DNA of 64,000 bases from positions 12,624,501-12,688,500 of the forward strand of contig BSQZ01000011.1 of NCBI GenBank assembly GCA_033239005.1. The letters run 5' to 3'. How positions within the stretch are numbered: position 1 is the stretch's first letter; the number at the start of each line of letters is the position of its first letter. Source of the DNA: Lamellibrachia satsuma. Lineage: Eukaryota; Annelida; Polychaeta; Sabellida; Siboglinidae. A program made the position numbers and the translations under genes. Shown here in pieces: positions 36,379 through 61,897 of the stretch. The notes under the pieces were generated by a model. That model ran no database searches, was not told the origin of the DNA, and saw nothing but the letters and a program-made list of their open reading frames with translations.

Positions 36379-36653
36379 TTCAAAGTGCTTTACACATCAC
36401 CCCCTGGCAGACCTGTTCATTCCATCACCATCTCGACTTCTCTGGGAAGCCACACTGCAATTACTATGCAAAGACTATTCGTTCAGATATCCACCTTTGT
36501 CTGTGGCCAGGTACTCATTTATACAGCTGAGTGAACTGTGGCAATGTGGGAAGAACGAAATAGGTAAAGCTTCTAAATGGCAGCAAAAGGATTCAAACCT
36601 AGGTTCTCTTGATTGAGAGCCTGACGTTCTAACTGCTATGCTACTGCGCGCCA
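36379..36653 (-). mobile_element. tRNA-derived SINE, second headed copy
   Basis: On the minus strand, A-box-like TAGCATAGCAGTTAGAACG is followed by GTCAGGCTCTCAATC and B-box-like GGTTTGAATCC, then the same body as 19555-19860 (CTTCTCTGGGAAG region in plus sense). It is probably from the same family, with moderate divergence. Confidence 0.7.
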
Positions 36654-36659
36654 CTACCC

Positions 36660-37375
36660 CTACCGCGGTATTAGCATTAAGAGTGCTGCAACGAGTGGGT
36701 AAAACTCAACTGTGTTTGTCAATTACTAATACACCTTATAGGCTTTTACAGCATAAAACAGCATTGGCAAGATCAGGTTCAGAACACGCACTCAAATCCC
36801 TTGGTTTCACCAGTCAAAGCAACATTACAGAGAGATCAATTTAGTTACATCACCACGTCATGTACATTTTTCTCGTTATTTGCTATTCTTGCACCAGTGA
36901 AGTGGCCACACATTAAAAACACAGGCATAAAATCAACAAAACTTAAATACAAGTATGCCATTGATTGTGTTCTTCCAATCAGTATTTCAAATGTCATATA
37001 CAACTATGTTCTTCATCATATTCCACTGAAATGGCCGCAAATATGTAGCAAGTGAATAGTTTAAGAAATATGCGCAGTTGATTTAATAAAAGAGCGCACT
37101 GTTTTTTAATCAGCAAAAAATAAAATTTTAATAATAGATCGGAAGCTTGCAAAAGCATGAATAGTCTTATGTCATGATATATAGAGCTGGACAACTGTTG
37201 CTCTTTTTTGGCACCATTTTGACCAGACAGAAATAATTTAACAGTTTCTTCAATAAGTTCACCGAAACTAAATAACAAATTTGTACAAACAAATTTGTAT
37301 GTCCGTCGATTTTTCACGAAATGTGTCTGAAATTACACGTGAAAAATAAAAATGAGGACCTTTAATTTTCTACAT
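36660..37375. other. No recognisable gene
   Basis: Intergenic DNA downstream of the FITM2-like gene; ORFs at 36801-37055 and 36994-37317 lack family features. Confidence 0.5.
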
Positions 37376-37380
37376 TCAGT

Positions 37381-37386
37381 TTTATT
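37381..37386 (-). promoter_or_regulatory. Poly(A) signal AATAAA for the FITM2-like gene
   Basis: Minus-strand AATAAA about 165 bases after the stop codon. Confidence 0.5.
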
Positions 37387-37549
37387 CCATTTACTTGACC
37401 ATGTTTGAAATACAGGTGGGTTAGTATTCATTACAAATTAGTTAGTTTTCATATTGCAAACAGAGTATTTGGGTTTTTGATGTGCACATGTATTATGCCT
37501 AGTTGGATACAATACAATAACCCTATTTTAACATGAAGGACTATAGTAT

Positions 37550-38482
37550 TCATACTTTAACAAACTTAAACGGGCCGTCACCAGGAAGACCAGGAGACAC
37601 ATCACTGAGCTTGTACCAGCCACGATATGTGACAAACCAGCAAAGAACAGCAAACCCACATCCACACACCTTCTGTGGCATGTTATGGAAATAAATGATA
37701 CTACTAAGTAACATCATCTCCCACATGATAGTCATTAGTGTGAGAACAACGAGAAGAACGCGGATGTATGGCGTCAGTTCGTTGTACAACCTTTTCAATT
37801 CTGACAGTTCGTCGTTACTCAGTCTGCGTGTGGGTTGTTCCTCCTCCGACTTGATCACGTCAGTGATTCGATCCCAGCTGATGAAACATTTCGCTTCCTC
37901 TGATATCGTCAGCAGGCAGTGAATCAACAGAAACACGTGTCCGGATATGTCGAAGCCAGTCCATTTTCCACCAGCCTTGTTGCAAGAACGTTTGTTTGTA
38001 CTGTTTGGTGACATAGGTTCGCAGATCCCAGTGGCGTTCTCGACAATTTCAAACAGGCTAGTGAAGCAGTACCAGCCAAGCGTGGCGACAGCAAGGCGAC
38101 ACAGGTGTCGTTTGACGCGCTGTTTGTTCCCGCAGCAGTATGTTATGCTGGTGAGCGCCACGAATATTAGAAGAACGAACAGTGTCCATCCCCACCCGAG
38201 CTTCACGAAGTACTGATTGACGAAGTTGCGTTTATCAGCGAATACGGTTTTGGGGAACGGAAATAGATCAGTGAACAGTGAGCCTATCGTCACTCCGCCG
38301 ACATACACCGTCATCTTCCAGTACGTGTCAGCGAGCAGCACCTTCTTGCATACGTACATCACGAATATACCGAGAAATGACTGCACTGTTGCTGGTTGCG
38401 GCACTGGTAATTTACCAGGTGCCGGTGGTCTTCTGTTCGTAGGGAATGAAGCACTTCTCTTCATTTTTAAACAGTCGTTCAC
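37550..38482 (-). CDS. FITM2: Fat storage-inducing transmembrane protein (FITM2-like)
   Basis: A single uninterrupted 310-residue ORF. FIT2 proteins are ER membrane acyl-CoA diphosphatases needed for lipid droplet budding and ER homeostasis. The sequence carries FADKRNFVNQYFVKLGWGWT, the Cys-rich lumenal stretch ending GGKWTGFDISGHVFLL, and IIYFHNMPQKVCGCGF. The two histidines in GFDISGH (about residue 180) and YFHN (about residue 270) correspond to the catalytic pair. About six hydrophobic segments fit the family topology. The N-terminus (about 40 residues, Pro-rich) is longer than in vertebrates; Met7 is an alternative start. No intron was needed, and both the order of motifs and length fit the family, so I regard it as a working gene. 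Confidence 0.93.
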   Translation of the reverse strand: MNDCLKMKRSASFPTNRRPPAPGKLPVPQPATVQSFLGIFVMYVCKKVLLADTYWKMTVYVGGVTIGSLFTDLFPFPKTVFADKRNFVNQYFVKLGWGWTLFVLLIFVALTSITYCCGNKQRVKRHLCRLAVATLGWYCFTSLFEIVENATGICEPMSPNSTNKRSCNKAGGKWTGFDISGHVFLLIHCLLTISEEAKCFISWDRITDVIKSEEEQPTRRLSNDELSELKRLYNELTPYIRVLLVVLTLMTIMWEMMLLSSIIYFHNMPQKVCGCGFAVLCWFVTYRGWYKLSDVSPGLPGDGPFKFVKV

Positions 38483-38510
38483 CAGATCAGAAAGAAATTC
38501 TATACCTCCT

Positions 38511-38518
38511 CCGGAAAT
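38511..38518 (-). promoter_or_regulatory. ETS-type site just upstream of FITM2-like start
   Basis: CCGGAAAT about 30 bases before the predicted ATG (38482). Single short motif, so only suggestive. Confidence 0.3.
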
Positions 38519-38569
38519 GACAATTTTCAGCTCTGGTCACAAAATATGTGTGAAGTTGCACAGTGTTTA

Positions 38570-39820
38570 ATGACAACCTGTAAACTCGGAGTATTAGGAT
38601 CAGCTATGTTCACATTCTCGTTCTTCTTCAACATTAGCTACTAGTTTCATTATTTCGTGTGATTGATTTATAATATGTAATATCAATGATTAAATTGTGC
38701 TCGATCTTAAGGTAATGCATATGTTAGTGGACACAAACGCGCAACTTCGCAAGCCTTTTTAAGACAACAATTATTGATCCCTGCACCACTGTATAGCTAT
38801 AGGAGTCGCTCACTGGCCGTGGTCTAAACAAGAAAGTGCGTGTTTACAAATGTGAACAACTTCTTACCGAAATATACCTTCAGACAAACAGTACTATATT
38901 TTAAGTATCGATATGTTCTGTAACAATGATTTAACACAAAATTCATCAGGGAAACAAATAATGTTTGGGCGATAATATAGTTCTTCTAACTAAAGGGGTC
39001 AGATAATTATTTTATTTACGGGTTGATGGTGGACGAATAAATATTTTGTTGTAAAAACGGTGCCCCTTTTCAAGGATTTTTTGCACCCTGCAAAAATACT
39101 TTATGAACAGGGAAATGGATACATTTTCAGACTGTATATGACTATGTCCATGACACTTGAATTAATTCTGCTGCGCACACGGTTAAATTGATATTATTAG
39201 CAGTTAAAATCCAGGCCTGCGGGGCCAGGTCTGGACCCAAAGCCCTGCACATGATGGAACGATCCACTGTATATGAAGACAAAATCCGGTTTGTTTGGAC
39301 GTAAAATGATGGTGCACATCATCTATCACCAATTTCTTTTTTCTCCAGTTCAGTCAGGACAAAAGTAATGGTTCAGTTTAATCTGATGTTTTCATCAAAA
39401 CTGAAAACAAATTTAAAAAAAACACAATCGAAGATAGATTTTTGCAAAATCAGTCTGAAAGTAGGAGGCAGCTTTAAGACGGAATGTGCAGACAAAATTC
39501 TATGATTCATATATTCTGTGAATCGGATAATGATTGGCAATTAGCAAGTATTTTTTTCACATTGTAAGAAGGGATCCCAGTTCAGAGCATGCATTGAGTT
39601 CAACTTGGTCTGTTTAGTAAACTTCAATCTGTTACTAGAGATTCAGTGAACTGATAGTGACTTTTATGCAAGGATGTCCTTGTGTTTCTTGTGCAACACC
39701 AGTTTAACAGCAAAATACGTCATACAGAAACTGCTGTGCATGTGTTTCCAATTCATTTATTGCAATATTATGCTATCAACACATAATATATTAGAGGATA
39801 ACACATGTATAATGATGTAT
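38570..39820. other. No recognisable gene
   Basis: A+T-rich intergenic DNA between the FITM2-like and TP53RK-like genes. Confidence 0.5.
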
Positions 39821-39829
39821 TACTGATCA

Positions 39830-40055
39830 ACTACTCTTGAATGCCGAATAAGCGTTCCTATACGCGTATTTATTTGATGAAAAATGCCACCCTATACGCA
39901 CCTTATTTTTGCACATTACTATTATTAAATTTAAACATTTGTGCCAGTCTATATTCTCTGGGTTTCATTTTTAGGAGAGCAATCGCTCTAACTCCCGATT
40001 GCTAGCGCTAATCAATCGTCCACGGAACAGTTTACCACTTGCGCTAAAATCACTT
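39830..40055. repeat. Dispersed repeat family R1, copy 2
   Basis: Same orientation and landmarks as 12170-12425 with roughly one difference per six or seven bases. It lacks the ATCATGGCAAATTATGCAGG segment present in copy 1. Confidence 0.8.
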
Positions 40056-40059
40056 GCTC

Positions 40060-41150
40060 CCAACTGGAGCTGCATATGGGTCCCTCTGATGGCTTTTTCA
40101 TCCTTTCTAATGACAGTCGTATATTTAGCTGGATCCTGTACTTTTGAGTATCCTAGATTTTTGATCCCTAAGCGTTAGACCATTAGATTTCCATGATTAG
40201 ATGAATAGGTCAGAATCATTAGTTTTCTGGAGCTCGACAAGGTATATTATTAGTTAAAATGCCATTATCACCTCGTAATCTGACTAAATGGACACCGTGC
40301 ACATCGCCTCAAACTGGTCATAACCGACTGACGGCAGTTTCCCCTGAAACGGGCTTGTGTATTCAATTCAATAAAACTGTCCATTTAAAAACAGAAAATT
40401 CCCCGTTTTTTTGCAGATATAAAATGCGGTTACTATGTCTGCGGTGACGTGAATATGCACACAGTTTATGCATATTCTGCAGTAAAAAAACCAAACTACA
40501 CGGCGATCCGCGTAGTTTTATAGGGATGCCTTGGCTTCACGACGAGAAAAAAAATTGCTTCGGCGCTAAAAAAGACAAATATAGTAGTGACTTTTTCACA
40601 CTGTACTATTATTTATTTTGAACAATTTGCCCCCCTGTTATACGATACTATACTATTATTAAATAATTTGACCGATTTGCCACCCTATACTGTTATTTGG
40701 CCTATACCTTTACTTGGCACTCAAGACTATGTAGACTACCAGTTATTTAAAACTGCATTCTCAACTAATTTAGCCTATCCAGTTCGTTGATGTCCTAATA
40801 TGTAGTGTGTGAATAGCTTAAGTAATATCCGCAGTCGGTTTAATTAAAAAAATTTTTTTTTTCAGATCATCAAAAGACTTGATTGTAGTCATTAGATCTG
40901 TAAGGCTAAAAATACTGGATATCCAAAACAATAAACACTATGGGCCTATGGGTTCAAGGCTGATCATGGACGTGACTTCCATCCTCTCGCTGATCGCATG
41001 ACAAAGTTATATAATCTCACCAAGGATGATTTCAGAAAAAAACTGCATACAAAAGTTGCACAAATGACCTAGCATTTTGTAGTGGATACTGAATTTTCGC
41101 AAAATGAATTTGAAATGAGACGAGCATTGTTTGTTTGCAGGTTATTACTA
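40060..41150. other. Intergenic stretch with one short unassigned frame
   Basis: A plus frame at about 40962-41071 (KADHGRDFHPLADRMTKLYN, then LTKDDFRKKL) ends at TAG before the TP53RK-like exon. It looks protein-like but has no recognised family and no clear splice borders. Confidence 0.25.
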
Positions 41151-41202
41151 GAAAGGCCCAGTGTTGAGCAGTACTGTTATCAACTGTTTCATTGTTTCAG
41201 CA

Positions 41203-44549
<3,347 letters not shown>

Positions 44550-44559
44550 TCCGTCGTTG

Positions 44560-45960
44560 TTTGTGTCGGTTGTGTACAGTTTCGTTAACGCTGCTATAAT
44601 GATATTGTTATTAAGAATGGTTTCCGGGAATACCGTGCACTGCTTCTGATTGACGGTGAACTTTGCCGAGATTCTTGGTGAGCCAAAACAGTTACCCCAC
44701 CTGGCGGGTATCGCAGAGACAGCCAACTCGATCAGATGTCACATGTGGGGGAAATGCTAAATCACACGCTACCCACGCTGGTTCTAGAAATGTTCGCCAG
44801 GCGACGCAGCAGAGTTTGCGACTGACGTCAGAGTTTCGCATGTATCTTCTTCCATCTCGTAAATATGCACGCGTTGCTGCTGTGTGGTATAATAATAATA
44901 ATAATAATTGACTTCTATGGCGCCTATACCCTCAGGAACCTGAGCTCAGAGGCGCGACAAAACAGAATCAGTAAGCGTAATCGTAAACAGGGACGCGCAA
45001 AAGTCAGTATCAGAGTTGCATATGTTATGTATATTTATACCGTGCGGTATGTGTAGTACATTTGACAATTCAACCAATACATATTTGTGCGCAAATGCCA
45101 TCTGTTACTATTGTGGTTTCGTAATCATGATTTTTGACGGGAACGGGTGATTGGCTCCTTGCCCAACCTTCATCCTTTATCCGGACTTGGAACAGGCCAA
45201 ATGGCGTATAGCTTGTACTCCTTCTCCCAGACCGCCTTCCATGGCTGATGAGCTCGATCTACTTATGTTTAGAATCAAGTTTTCTTCTCCCAGATTTCTT
45301 ATCCTAGCATGTCTGCCTGGGATCGTATGGTGCATGGTTATCAGTACCACGAGGAGGTTATGCTAATGTCGTGTCTATGGGGATTATGTATATCAGCTTT
45401 CGCACTCATGTCCCTTTTCACCTCATGGGAGGGAGCTATCTGGCGGCTATAGCTAAAAGCGAGAGCATTGTAGTGCATTCACTACAAACTGCTCAGTAAT
45501 CTACAGCACTAGACGCCACACACATATATATGTCATCGCCGCACGCATTTGGCCTTACCTACCTAATACAGCGTAAAGAGGAGTAGCCCCTGCGGGTGGA
45601 GTGCGGTTCTGTTTTATTCAGATAGTCTTATGGTCAGCGTTATGTTGAAAACGTCAACAGAACTATCACACTGTGGTTGTCCGGCCATTGTGCGTCGCCT
45701 TAGCGAAGCGAATCACTAAAGCCTCTACTGTGTTCACTGACAGAGTGATGCCATCTATCAGGCGTTTACAGAGAGCGCGTAGTGAACACATTAAAGTTAC
45801 CTCAGGTGTATCACCAACAGAACTAGCACTGAGTGATTCGTCGGTATGCTTAGAATGGTCAAGCGAAATAATGACAAATAAAATATGTGATATGTTCATG
45901 AATGTGTCTAAGAAGAACTTTTGATTTTAACTAGTGTTTCATGAGAATTACAAGGATAGG
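44560..45960. other. No recognisable gene
   Basis: Downstream flank of the TP53RK-like gene. Contains (AAT)n at 44889-44908. ORFs at 45666-45924 overlap on both strands and match nothing I know. Confidence 0.45.
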
Positions 45961-46384
45961 GTGTAATTAGTAATGAAACACTTGACTAGGGAAAGAACAA
46001 GTCAAGAGCCAACTGAACATCACATTAGAAAGAACAACTAGAACCGGATAGACCATACACTCAGGAAGCCAACCCAACACCCTACGGGCACACGAGGTAG
46101 GCAGGGAAGTGGAAGTTGAGATGACAAAAATAGGATGTAGAAGGAACCAACAGGAAATAAAAGCCCAAAACCGTGTCCGGCGGAAAGGAGTCGAGTCGAG
46201 CGAACCCATGCACTAACGTAGGGCCTACACAGTGATCTACGGACATTTATTAAATGTCGAGTTCAGTCATGCCGCCCACTGCGCTCGAACTCTGCTGGCT
46301 CCAACCATCTGTCTATAGACATCTCTATCCCTCATGGCCATTTCAGCTCTCCAGACTCCAGTCCCACATCTTCCTTTCGACAAT

Positions 46385-47272
46385 TCATGTGTAAAGACTG
46401 GTCTGCCTTGGCTTATTCATCCATGTGTTGGCTGCCACATCTTCAATCTTTGATGCCATTTCACCATTGTGGCTGTAGCATAAAAAATCCATTTGTAGTG
46501 AGTGTTCCGTCTGTTGTAGCACCTGTCTGAGCGAGAGAAGAAGGACCGAGCCAGTCAATGGAGCTAGCAAGACCGACAGGAAACCGCCGTGCAAGTGCTT
46601 CTTTTACTTTTTAAACTTCGTCTTCTGCTTCGGGGTTAACGGAACGTTCCCTTGTAAGATGTTATACACGCACTCGCACAGACTACAAATCAAGTCTGCG
46701 TTGGCGAGGATGACGTTTCTCAGTTTCATGTTCTTGTATCTATTCAGCACATGCAGACGCAAGACGTGTCTTTTCACGAGTTGAGACATCTTGTGAATGG
46801 CGACCCGAGCGCGGCGTCTGGTGTTTTGTACCTTCGGCAGTTAAACGTACCGAACAGCATCGTCCGGAAATATGGTCGTACGCAAGCTTAGATCTTCGGG
46901 CGTTTCTTGTTTCAGATCGACCAACAAGTAGCCGTCGCGTCTTTGAAGGATTCTTGCACGAATTTCACGCGACTCGGATACATCTGTCCGACCAAGTGCG
47001 TTATCTGCGACGTGTCTTGTAGATTCTTGAACACCATCATTTATTGCGCGTTCAGACTGATGGTGCGATTCTCTTTTCGGGAACAGGTTCTGAACGAGGT
47101 AGAAGGCGGACGTGTTAGTGCTATGCCATTTTTAGGTGAACAAGGTCGTGACCCGACCTTCTGTTATCGCCATCAGGTCATCTGTGACGACCAGGTTTCT
47201 CGTCCTGGGATCGAACAACGAAGCGCTCGGCAAGCCTTCTCCCGCAAGTTGGGTAGCGCCAGCGTCGCGTAA
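46385..47272 (-). pseudogene. Polinton/adintovirus-like element remnant
   Basis: Three minus-strand blocks in order resemble proteins of Polinton-type elements (large DNA transposons related to adintoviruses). At about 46900-47090 there is a segment I relate to the C-terminal part of the packaging-ATPase-like protein, split between two frames (MYPSRVKFVQESFKDAT; GYLLVDLKQETPEDL). At 46604-46789 is a 61-residue ORF (LICSLCECVYNILQGN, VPLTPKQK). At about 46545-46594 is GGFLSVLLAPL, like the hydrophobic end of a pX-like core protein. Frameshifts and a stop separate the blocks and no polymerase or integrase is present. The family assignment rests on recalled resemblance and needs a profile search. 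Confidence 0.4.
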
Positions 47273-47456
47273 GCGGGTTGCCATTTCGGTCCGGCGACGA
47301 CGCACTTGAGGAGATGCTTCCATCGCACGATCATGGCGTGGTCGATGTGGTTGTATACGTATAATCGTCGTTAGATGGCGGCACTGTCGAGGCGTGACTG
47401 TTGACGTGTTGTTATAGATCAGGAAATGACCGGAAGACCGCACCGTAGTGATGACA

Positions 47457-47536
47457 GGCGTACACCCGCATAGTAAGGCGTACACCCGCATATTAAGGCG
47501 TACACCCGCATAGTAAGGCGTACACCCGCACAGTAA
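47457..47536. repeat. 20-bp tandem repeat, four units
   Basis: GGCGTACACCCGCATAGTAA four times with one or two changes. Confidence 0.95.
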
Positions 47537-47883
47537 CGTGTCCGCGACTACGACTGAGAGAGCGTCACAATAAGTACGATTTTTAAATAATCATTGTGAA
47601 CAGCCATCGTTTTTTTCAAAACTGAGAACTAACTAAATTTTAGTGTATATCAAGCAAGCGTGCAGGAGTATCTGAGTAACTGCTATGTTTAGTAAATTCA
47701 ACTTGTAATAAAGAGTACGTCAAACAAGTCAGCTTGTCCGTGAGTGTTACAACCAGAAGAAACCCGTGTCTGTATAAAGAAACACGGCCAATAGCTAATA
47801 TGTGATTCTCATTATTATCATAGCTAGTGAAGTGTGAGAACAGTATTGGGTGCCAGTAGATGGACTGCTGCTAAATAACTGAC

Positions 47884-57729
<9,846 letters not shown>

Positions 57730-57877
57730 GGCGTTCGATCAGTCTGCCTCCCGTCCGTAGCTAGGACTTGATAACGTACTCCGTCTTGTAGCTGATCACA
57801 CTTCTGTTTCGGAAATGACAAGTAAAATGTCCCTTGTGAATCCGATTCGGGTATGTTTGTTTACAACCTGATCGTTG

Positions 57878-58392
57878 ACAACTGGTGTTGCTAACTTCCG
57901 CCTTACATGTGTATCTCCATGCCACAAGGGGGCGATACTGTTTTGATTTACACACCATTGTTGTTTCTCTGTATACACATTGACGTAATGGTAACGATAG
58001 TTATATGTAAACAAAGTTGAAATTCCATATATATAATAACTTGTATTCAGATAAATTACGCAACAATATAATAGCTAGCGTGCACTGACGCTGGTTACAA
58101 ACTGTCCTTCGTGTAGGGTTCCTTCGGTTTTTGTCTTAAGCACACATTAATTCCCATGTTAGTCAGATTCTAGTATGCATGTATAAGCATAGCTTCCCCG
58201 CTGGTAACTGGTGTTGCCAACTTCCGTCTTACATGTGTATCTGCAAGCCACAAGGAGGCGATACTGTTTTGATTTACACACCATTGTTGGATCTCTGTAC
58301 ACATTGACGTAATATTAACGATGGTTATATGCAAACAAAGTTGAAATTCCACACATATAATAATTTGCATTCAGTTAAATTAAACAACGATA
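57878..58392. repeat. ~190-bp direct repeat pair
   Basis: GGTGTTGCTAACTTCCGCC ... GGCGATACTGTTTTGATTTA ... AACAAAGTTGAAATTCCA at 57878-58065 is repeated at 58201-58392 with about one change per ten bases. The first copy lies about 150 bp upstream of the BPI-like start codon, so it may be in that gene's promoter. Confidence 0.9.
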
Positions 58393-59728
58393 GAGAGTTT
58401 TTGCAAGCGCACCGATCTCGGCGCCCTTCCTGATCCCGATGTCGTGAGTAGGAGATCGGGGACCGAGTAGAGTTTTTGCAACACGCGTCAACGTAACCCG
58501 ATCTACGCGGATGGCGCCATCTACAGGATGTGGACGAACTAATACAACTGATCAAAACGTCCATCAACACTATTTTTTTACATGATAGGGAATCCAAATA
58601 TGGCGTATTACAAAGGCATTGTACCTGCTTCTCATATACAACTGAATTGGAATTTTATCTTATAGGCCACTTTTCACTATTTATAGAAACTTCAAAGTTC
58701 TCATATATGTAGGTGTGTTATTGATTCAAATAAGATTTATTTGTGTTCTAACATGTTTTATTGTTGAACTCACTGTTTTATTGCTGGCTCAATGTCGCAC
58801 ATAAAAACACACACCTTCAATGCCAATGGCAGATTGTTGGAGAACTAATATACAGTAGTATATATGTTATTATCTAGCGTTTACAAATGATGGAGAGTAA
58901 CCATGCCAAAATCTCATAGTTCTTGCACAAATAGTTATTGATTTATTGGTATTTTAGGCAGAACAATAAATCTTCAAGATATTCGAAAATATGTAAAATA
59001 AAAACACTTGTTTCTATGATTGCATGTCCCAAATTCGTGCGTCGCACATTTCCGTGGTTACGCGGTATTTTTTCGTTCTGCAACTAACGGTTGGTCATTG
59101 GAAGTCACTGTTTATACTGAACTGACACTTACTGTTGTGGGCATAGTATCACAGCAAAATATGAATTTATTTACGAAAATAATAGTCCGATAATTGCGTT
59201 AACCTGGCATATACGAACCAAAACAAAAGGTGCATGAGTCAAAGACGGAGTCAGGAAACTCGAGTATATATTTTATTTATAAAAATACAGTATATAATAT
59301 TAACCATAGCTGTTTGTGTCTGCGTTGTACATAATTTCGGTTAATTTCAGCTGGAATTGTTGGTCTAGTTTATAATATAAAGCTTATCTACAATGCAGTG
59401 TCTAAATCTATGTCTACGACTACGGAGCCGTCGATGCCGATGGTTTCGTGTATTTTTGTTTACCATAGGCATAGTTGTAGACCGTACGCACTTAAAACTC
59501 TCTTTTTTCTGCTGCAACTAAATAGGACAGCTAATCAGTCAATAACAGCTTTACGTACAATTACTGTAGAATTATTTTTTATTCAACCATAATTTCAACT
59601 TAATATAGATAGGAAGACCACTAACCGATAATATTCTTCGAGTTTTAGGATTAGCTATAAGTTTACCCATTATATTTAGGATTTGTTTTAGGGGTTGTGG
59701 TTTATTAATAGATTTTACATTACTTAGT

Positions 59729-59808
59729 TGCGGGTAGGGTTTCATCGATCTTAGTTTTAAGCACACATTGCGGGTAGGGTTTCATCGATCTTAGTTTTAA
59801 GCACACAC
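59729..59808. repeat. 40-bp near-perfect tandem duplication
   Basis: TGCGGGTAGGGTTTCATCGA TCTTAGTTTTAAGCACACA occurs twice head to tail; recent. Confidence 0.97.
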
Positions 59809-60831
59809 GCAAGCTTAGTCACCCATTAGTTTACAATGCTACCGTGGAGCGGCGCAACAGGTTACATACGGAATAAACACCGAGATTAACTTGCTGGGAG
59901 AGTTTTATTTGTTGACCAGCGCAGTTTGCCGTGGGCCGGAGACGTATTTAAACGCAAATACTTTACGTTATACATGTTGACCTTCTCGCGGATCAGCGTT
60001 ACATTTCAAATGATGCATTCTGGTGAGGGACTTTTGTTAAATTTATGCAGTATTTGTATTTTAGTGAAGTGTTAGACTTGCTAAAAATGTATTTAAAATT
60101 AAGTGTTTGAATTCGCCACAGCTAGGTGTGACGGACGTGGCAGTGTCTACGCGAGAGTTTCGCCTTTCGATTCCAGTGTCGTACGTGTGTGCCTAAGTAG
60201 TGTAACATTATTTTTCATCACAAGCACTTTGCGTATAACCTGCATGAAACGAATTATGTGTTATGCTATATAATTATATTTTACCTTATTGTGTAACCTT
60301 AGTTAATTAGCTAGTTGTGTCTATCATTAACAGGAAGCCCTTTATACGAATACTTTGTTTGTGTCATCGTGTTTTTTGTGGTTTCATTTTCCTGCACCTA
60401 TTTAGATTTTATGATGCGACATGTTCAGGTTCGCTCTCAGGAACTGCTACTACTGAGTGCTACCTACAGTGTTACTAACGAGGAGTGGCCGAATTGATAG
60501 GCATATTTGCAAAACAGTGGTACTGCAAGCACCATTAATTGTCATAAGATTAATTTCGCCGCTTTTTGCGACCCGGTGTTATAGCGGCTGTGTGGCTTTA
60601 GGTACGAAACCTGTCCCGTATACCAGTAACGAGGAAGAGTCGATCTTGTCGATGTACGGTGACTGGCGGTCGTAGCCTGTCATTTGTTGACTGCATATCG
60701 CTTCACCGGCTTTTTACACTAGATATTGCTTGATGAGAAATGCCATAACGACGAGCCAAATCGCTAGTACATATGTCATAATGCTGACAACGCGGATGCG
60801 TTCATCACTTTATAGGCGCAGAAATTTGATT

Positions 60832-60919
60832 ATTAAATAAAGTTGAAGGGTAGCCTATTATTGGGGTCATCACGGATTAAATAAAGTTCAAGGGTAGCCT
60901 TTTATTGGCGTCATCACGG
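60832..60919. repeat. 44-bp tandem duplication
   Basis: ATTAAATAAAGTTGAAGGGT AGCC ... TCATCACGG twice with three differences. Confidence 0.95.
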
Positions 60920-61387
60920 ATTCACCTACTGCTGCATAAAATCGCCCCACAGTATTTGACCAATTAACTATCACCAGAATAATAGGTGATAAGTTCTGGT
61001 GTCACAGATCGAAGATCGTGCGAGGCTATCTATAATTAGCTTGGTTGCTTTTGTCACCTAGCGATTGATATGTTGGTGAGTAAGAGCCGAGCTAGTGGCG
61101 CCTGATAGCGACCGATGTCTAATCTAGAGATCGAACATTTATTTGTTTCCAGCTGATTAACAGATCAACGAAATGTTACCATCTAAGAATGTACATGGTT
61201 CCTCTCGGAATAACCCTACTCGCCCAACGGTTCGCGGACGTGGGAGGATGCGATACACCGGCTGCAAAGAGTCGCTGAACCATAGACGCTAACTTCCGCC
61301 GCCGTCCACCCTCGTTAGCCACTACCAACTCGCCGTTGACTGCCGCACTGCCAGCTGCCACGCAAGACATCATTCACGGAGTACGTC

Positions 61388-61897
61388 TTACGCATGACAG
61401 CACTCGCCGAGTACGCCGGACGCAAGTCAGCACTCGCCGAGCACGCCGTACGCAAGACAGCACTCGTCGAGCATGCCTTACGCAAGGCGGCACTCACCGA
61501 GCACGCCTTACGCAAGAGAGCACTCGCCGAGCACGCCGTACGCAAGGCGGCACTCACCGAGCACGCCTTACACAAGAGAGCACTCGCCGAGCACGCCGTA
61601 CGCAAGGCGGCACTCACCGAGCACGCCTTACGCAAGAGAGCACTCGCCGAGCACGCCGTGCGCAAGACAGCACTCACCGAGCACGCCTTACACAAGAGAG
61701 CACTCGCCGAGCACGCCGTACGCAAGGCGGCACTCACAGAGCACGCCTTACGCAAGAGAGCACTCGCCGAGCACGCCTTACGCAAGAGAGCACTCGCCGA
61801 GCACGCCGTACGCAAGGCGGCACTCACCGAGCACGCCTTACGCAAGAGAGTACTCGTCGAGCACGCCGTACGCAAGACAGTACTCGCCGAGCACGTA
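61388..61897 (+). repeat. 30-bp minisatellite, 17 units, with 60-bp higher-order pattern
   Basis: Units alternate between a GTACGCAAGGCGGCACTCAC type and a TTACGCAAGAGAGCACTCGC type, each ending CGAGCACGCC, so the true unit is largely 60 bp. Being a multiple of three and free of stops, the array is open in all plus frames and one minus frame. The plus frame from 61394 reads repeated 10-residue units such as RALAEHAVRK and AALTEHALRK, which would form an amphipathic helix. No promoter, splice site or homologous domain supports translation. It abuts a different array at 61897. Confidence 0.93.

Larger units (their letters stand above)
58500..61190. other. Gene-free stretch with two short tandem duplications
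   Basis: No supported gene. Tandem duplications are listed separately (59729-59808 and 60832-60919). GATGGCGCCATC at 58509 is a 12-bp palindrome with two overlapping YY1-like cores. Confidence 0.5.

Noticed and set aside
36600..36660. True tRNA gene
   Set aside because: A and B boxes are present but acceptor and anticodon stems do not fold properly and a SINE body follows.
45666..45924. Overlapping ORFs on both strands as BPI terminal exon
   Set aside because: Neither strand shows the expected family C-terminal pattern or a fitting splice phase.
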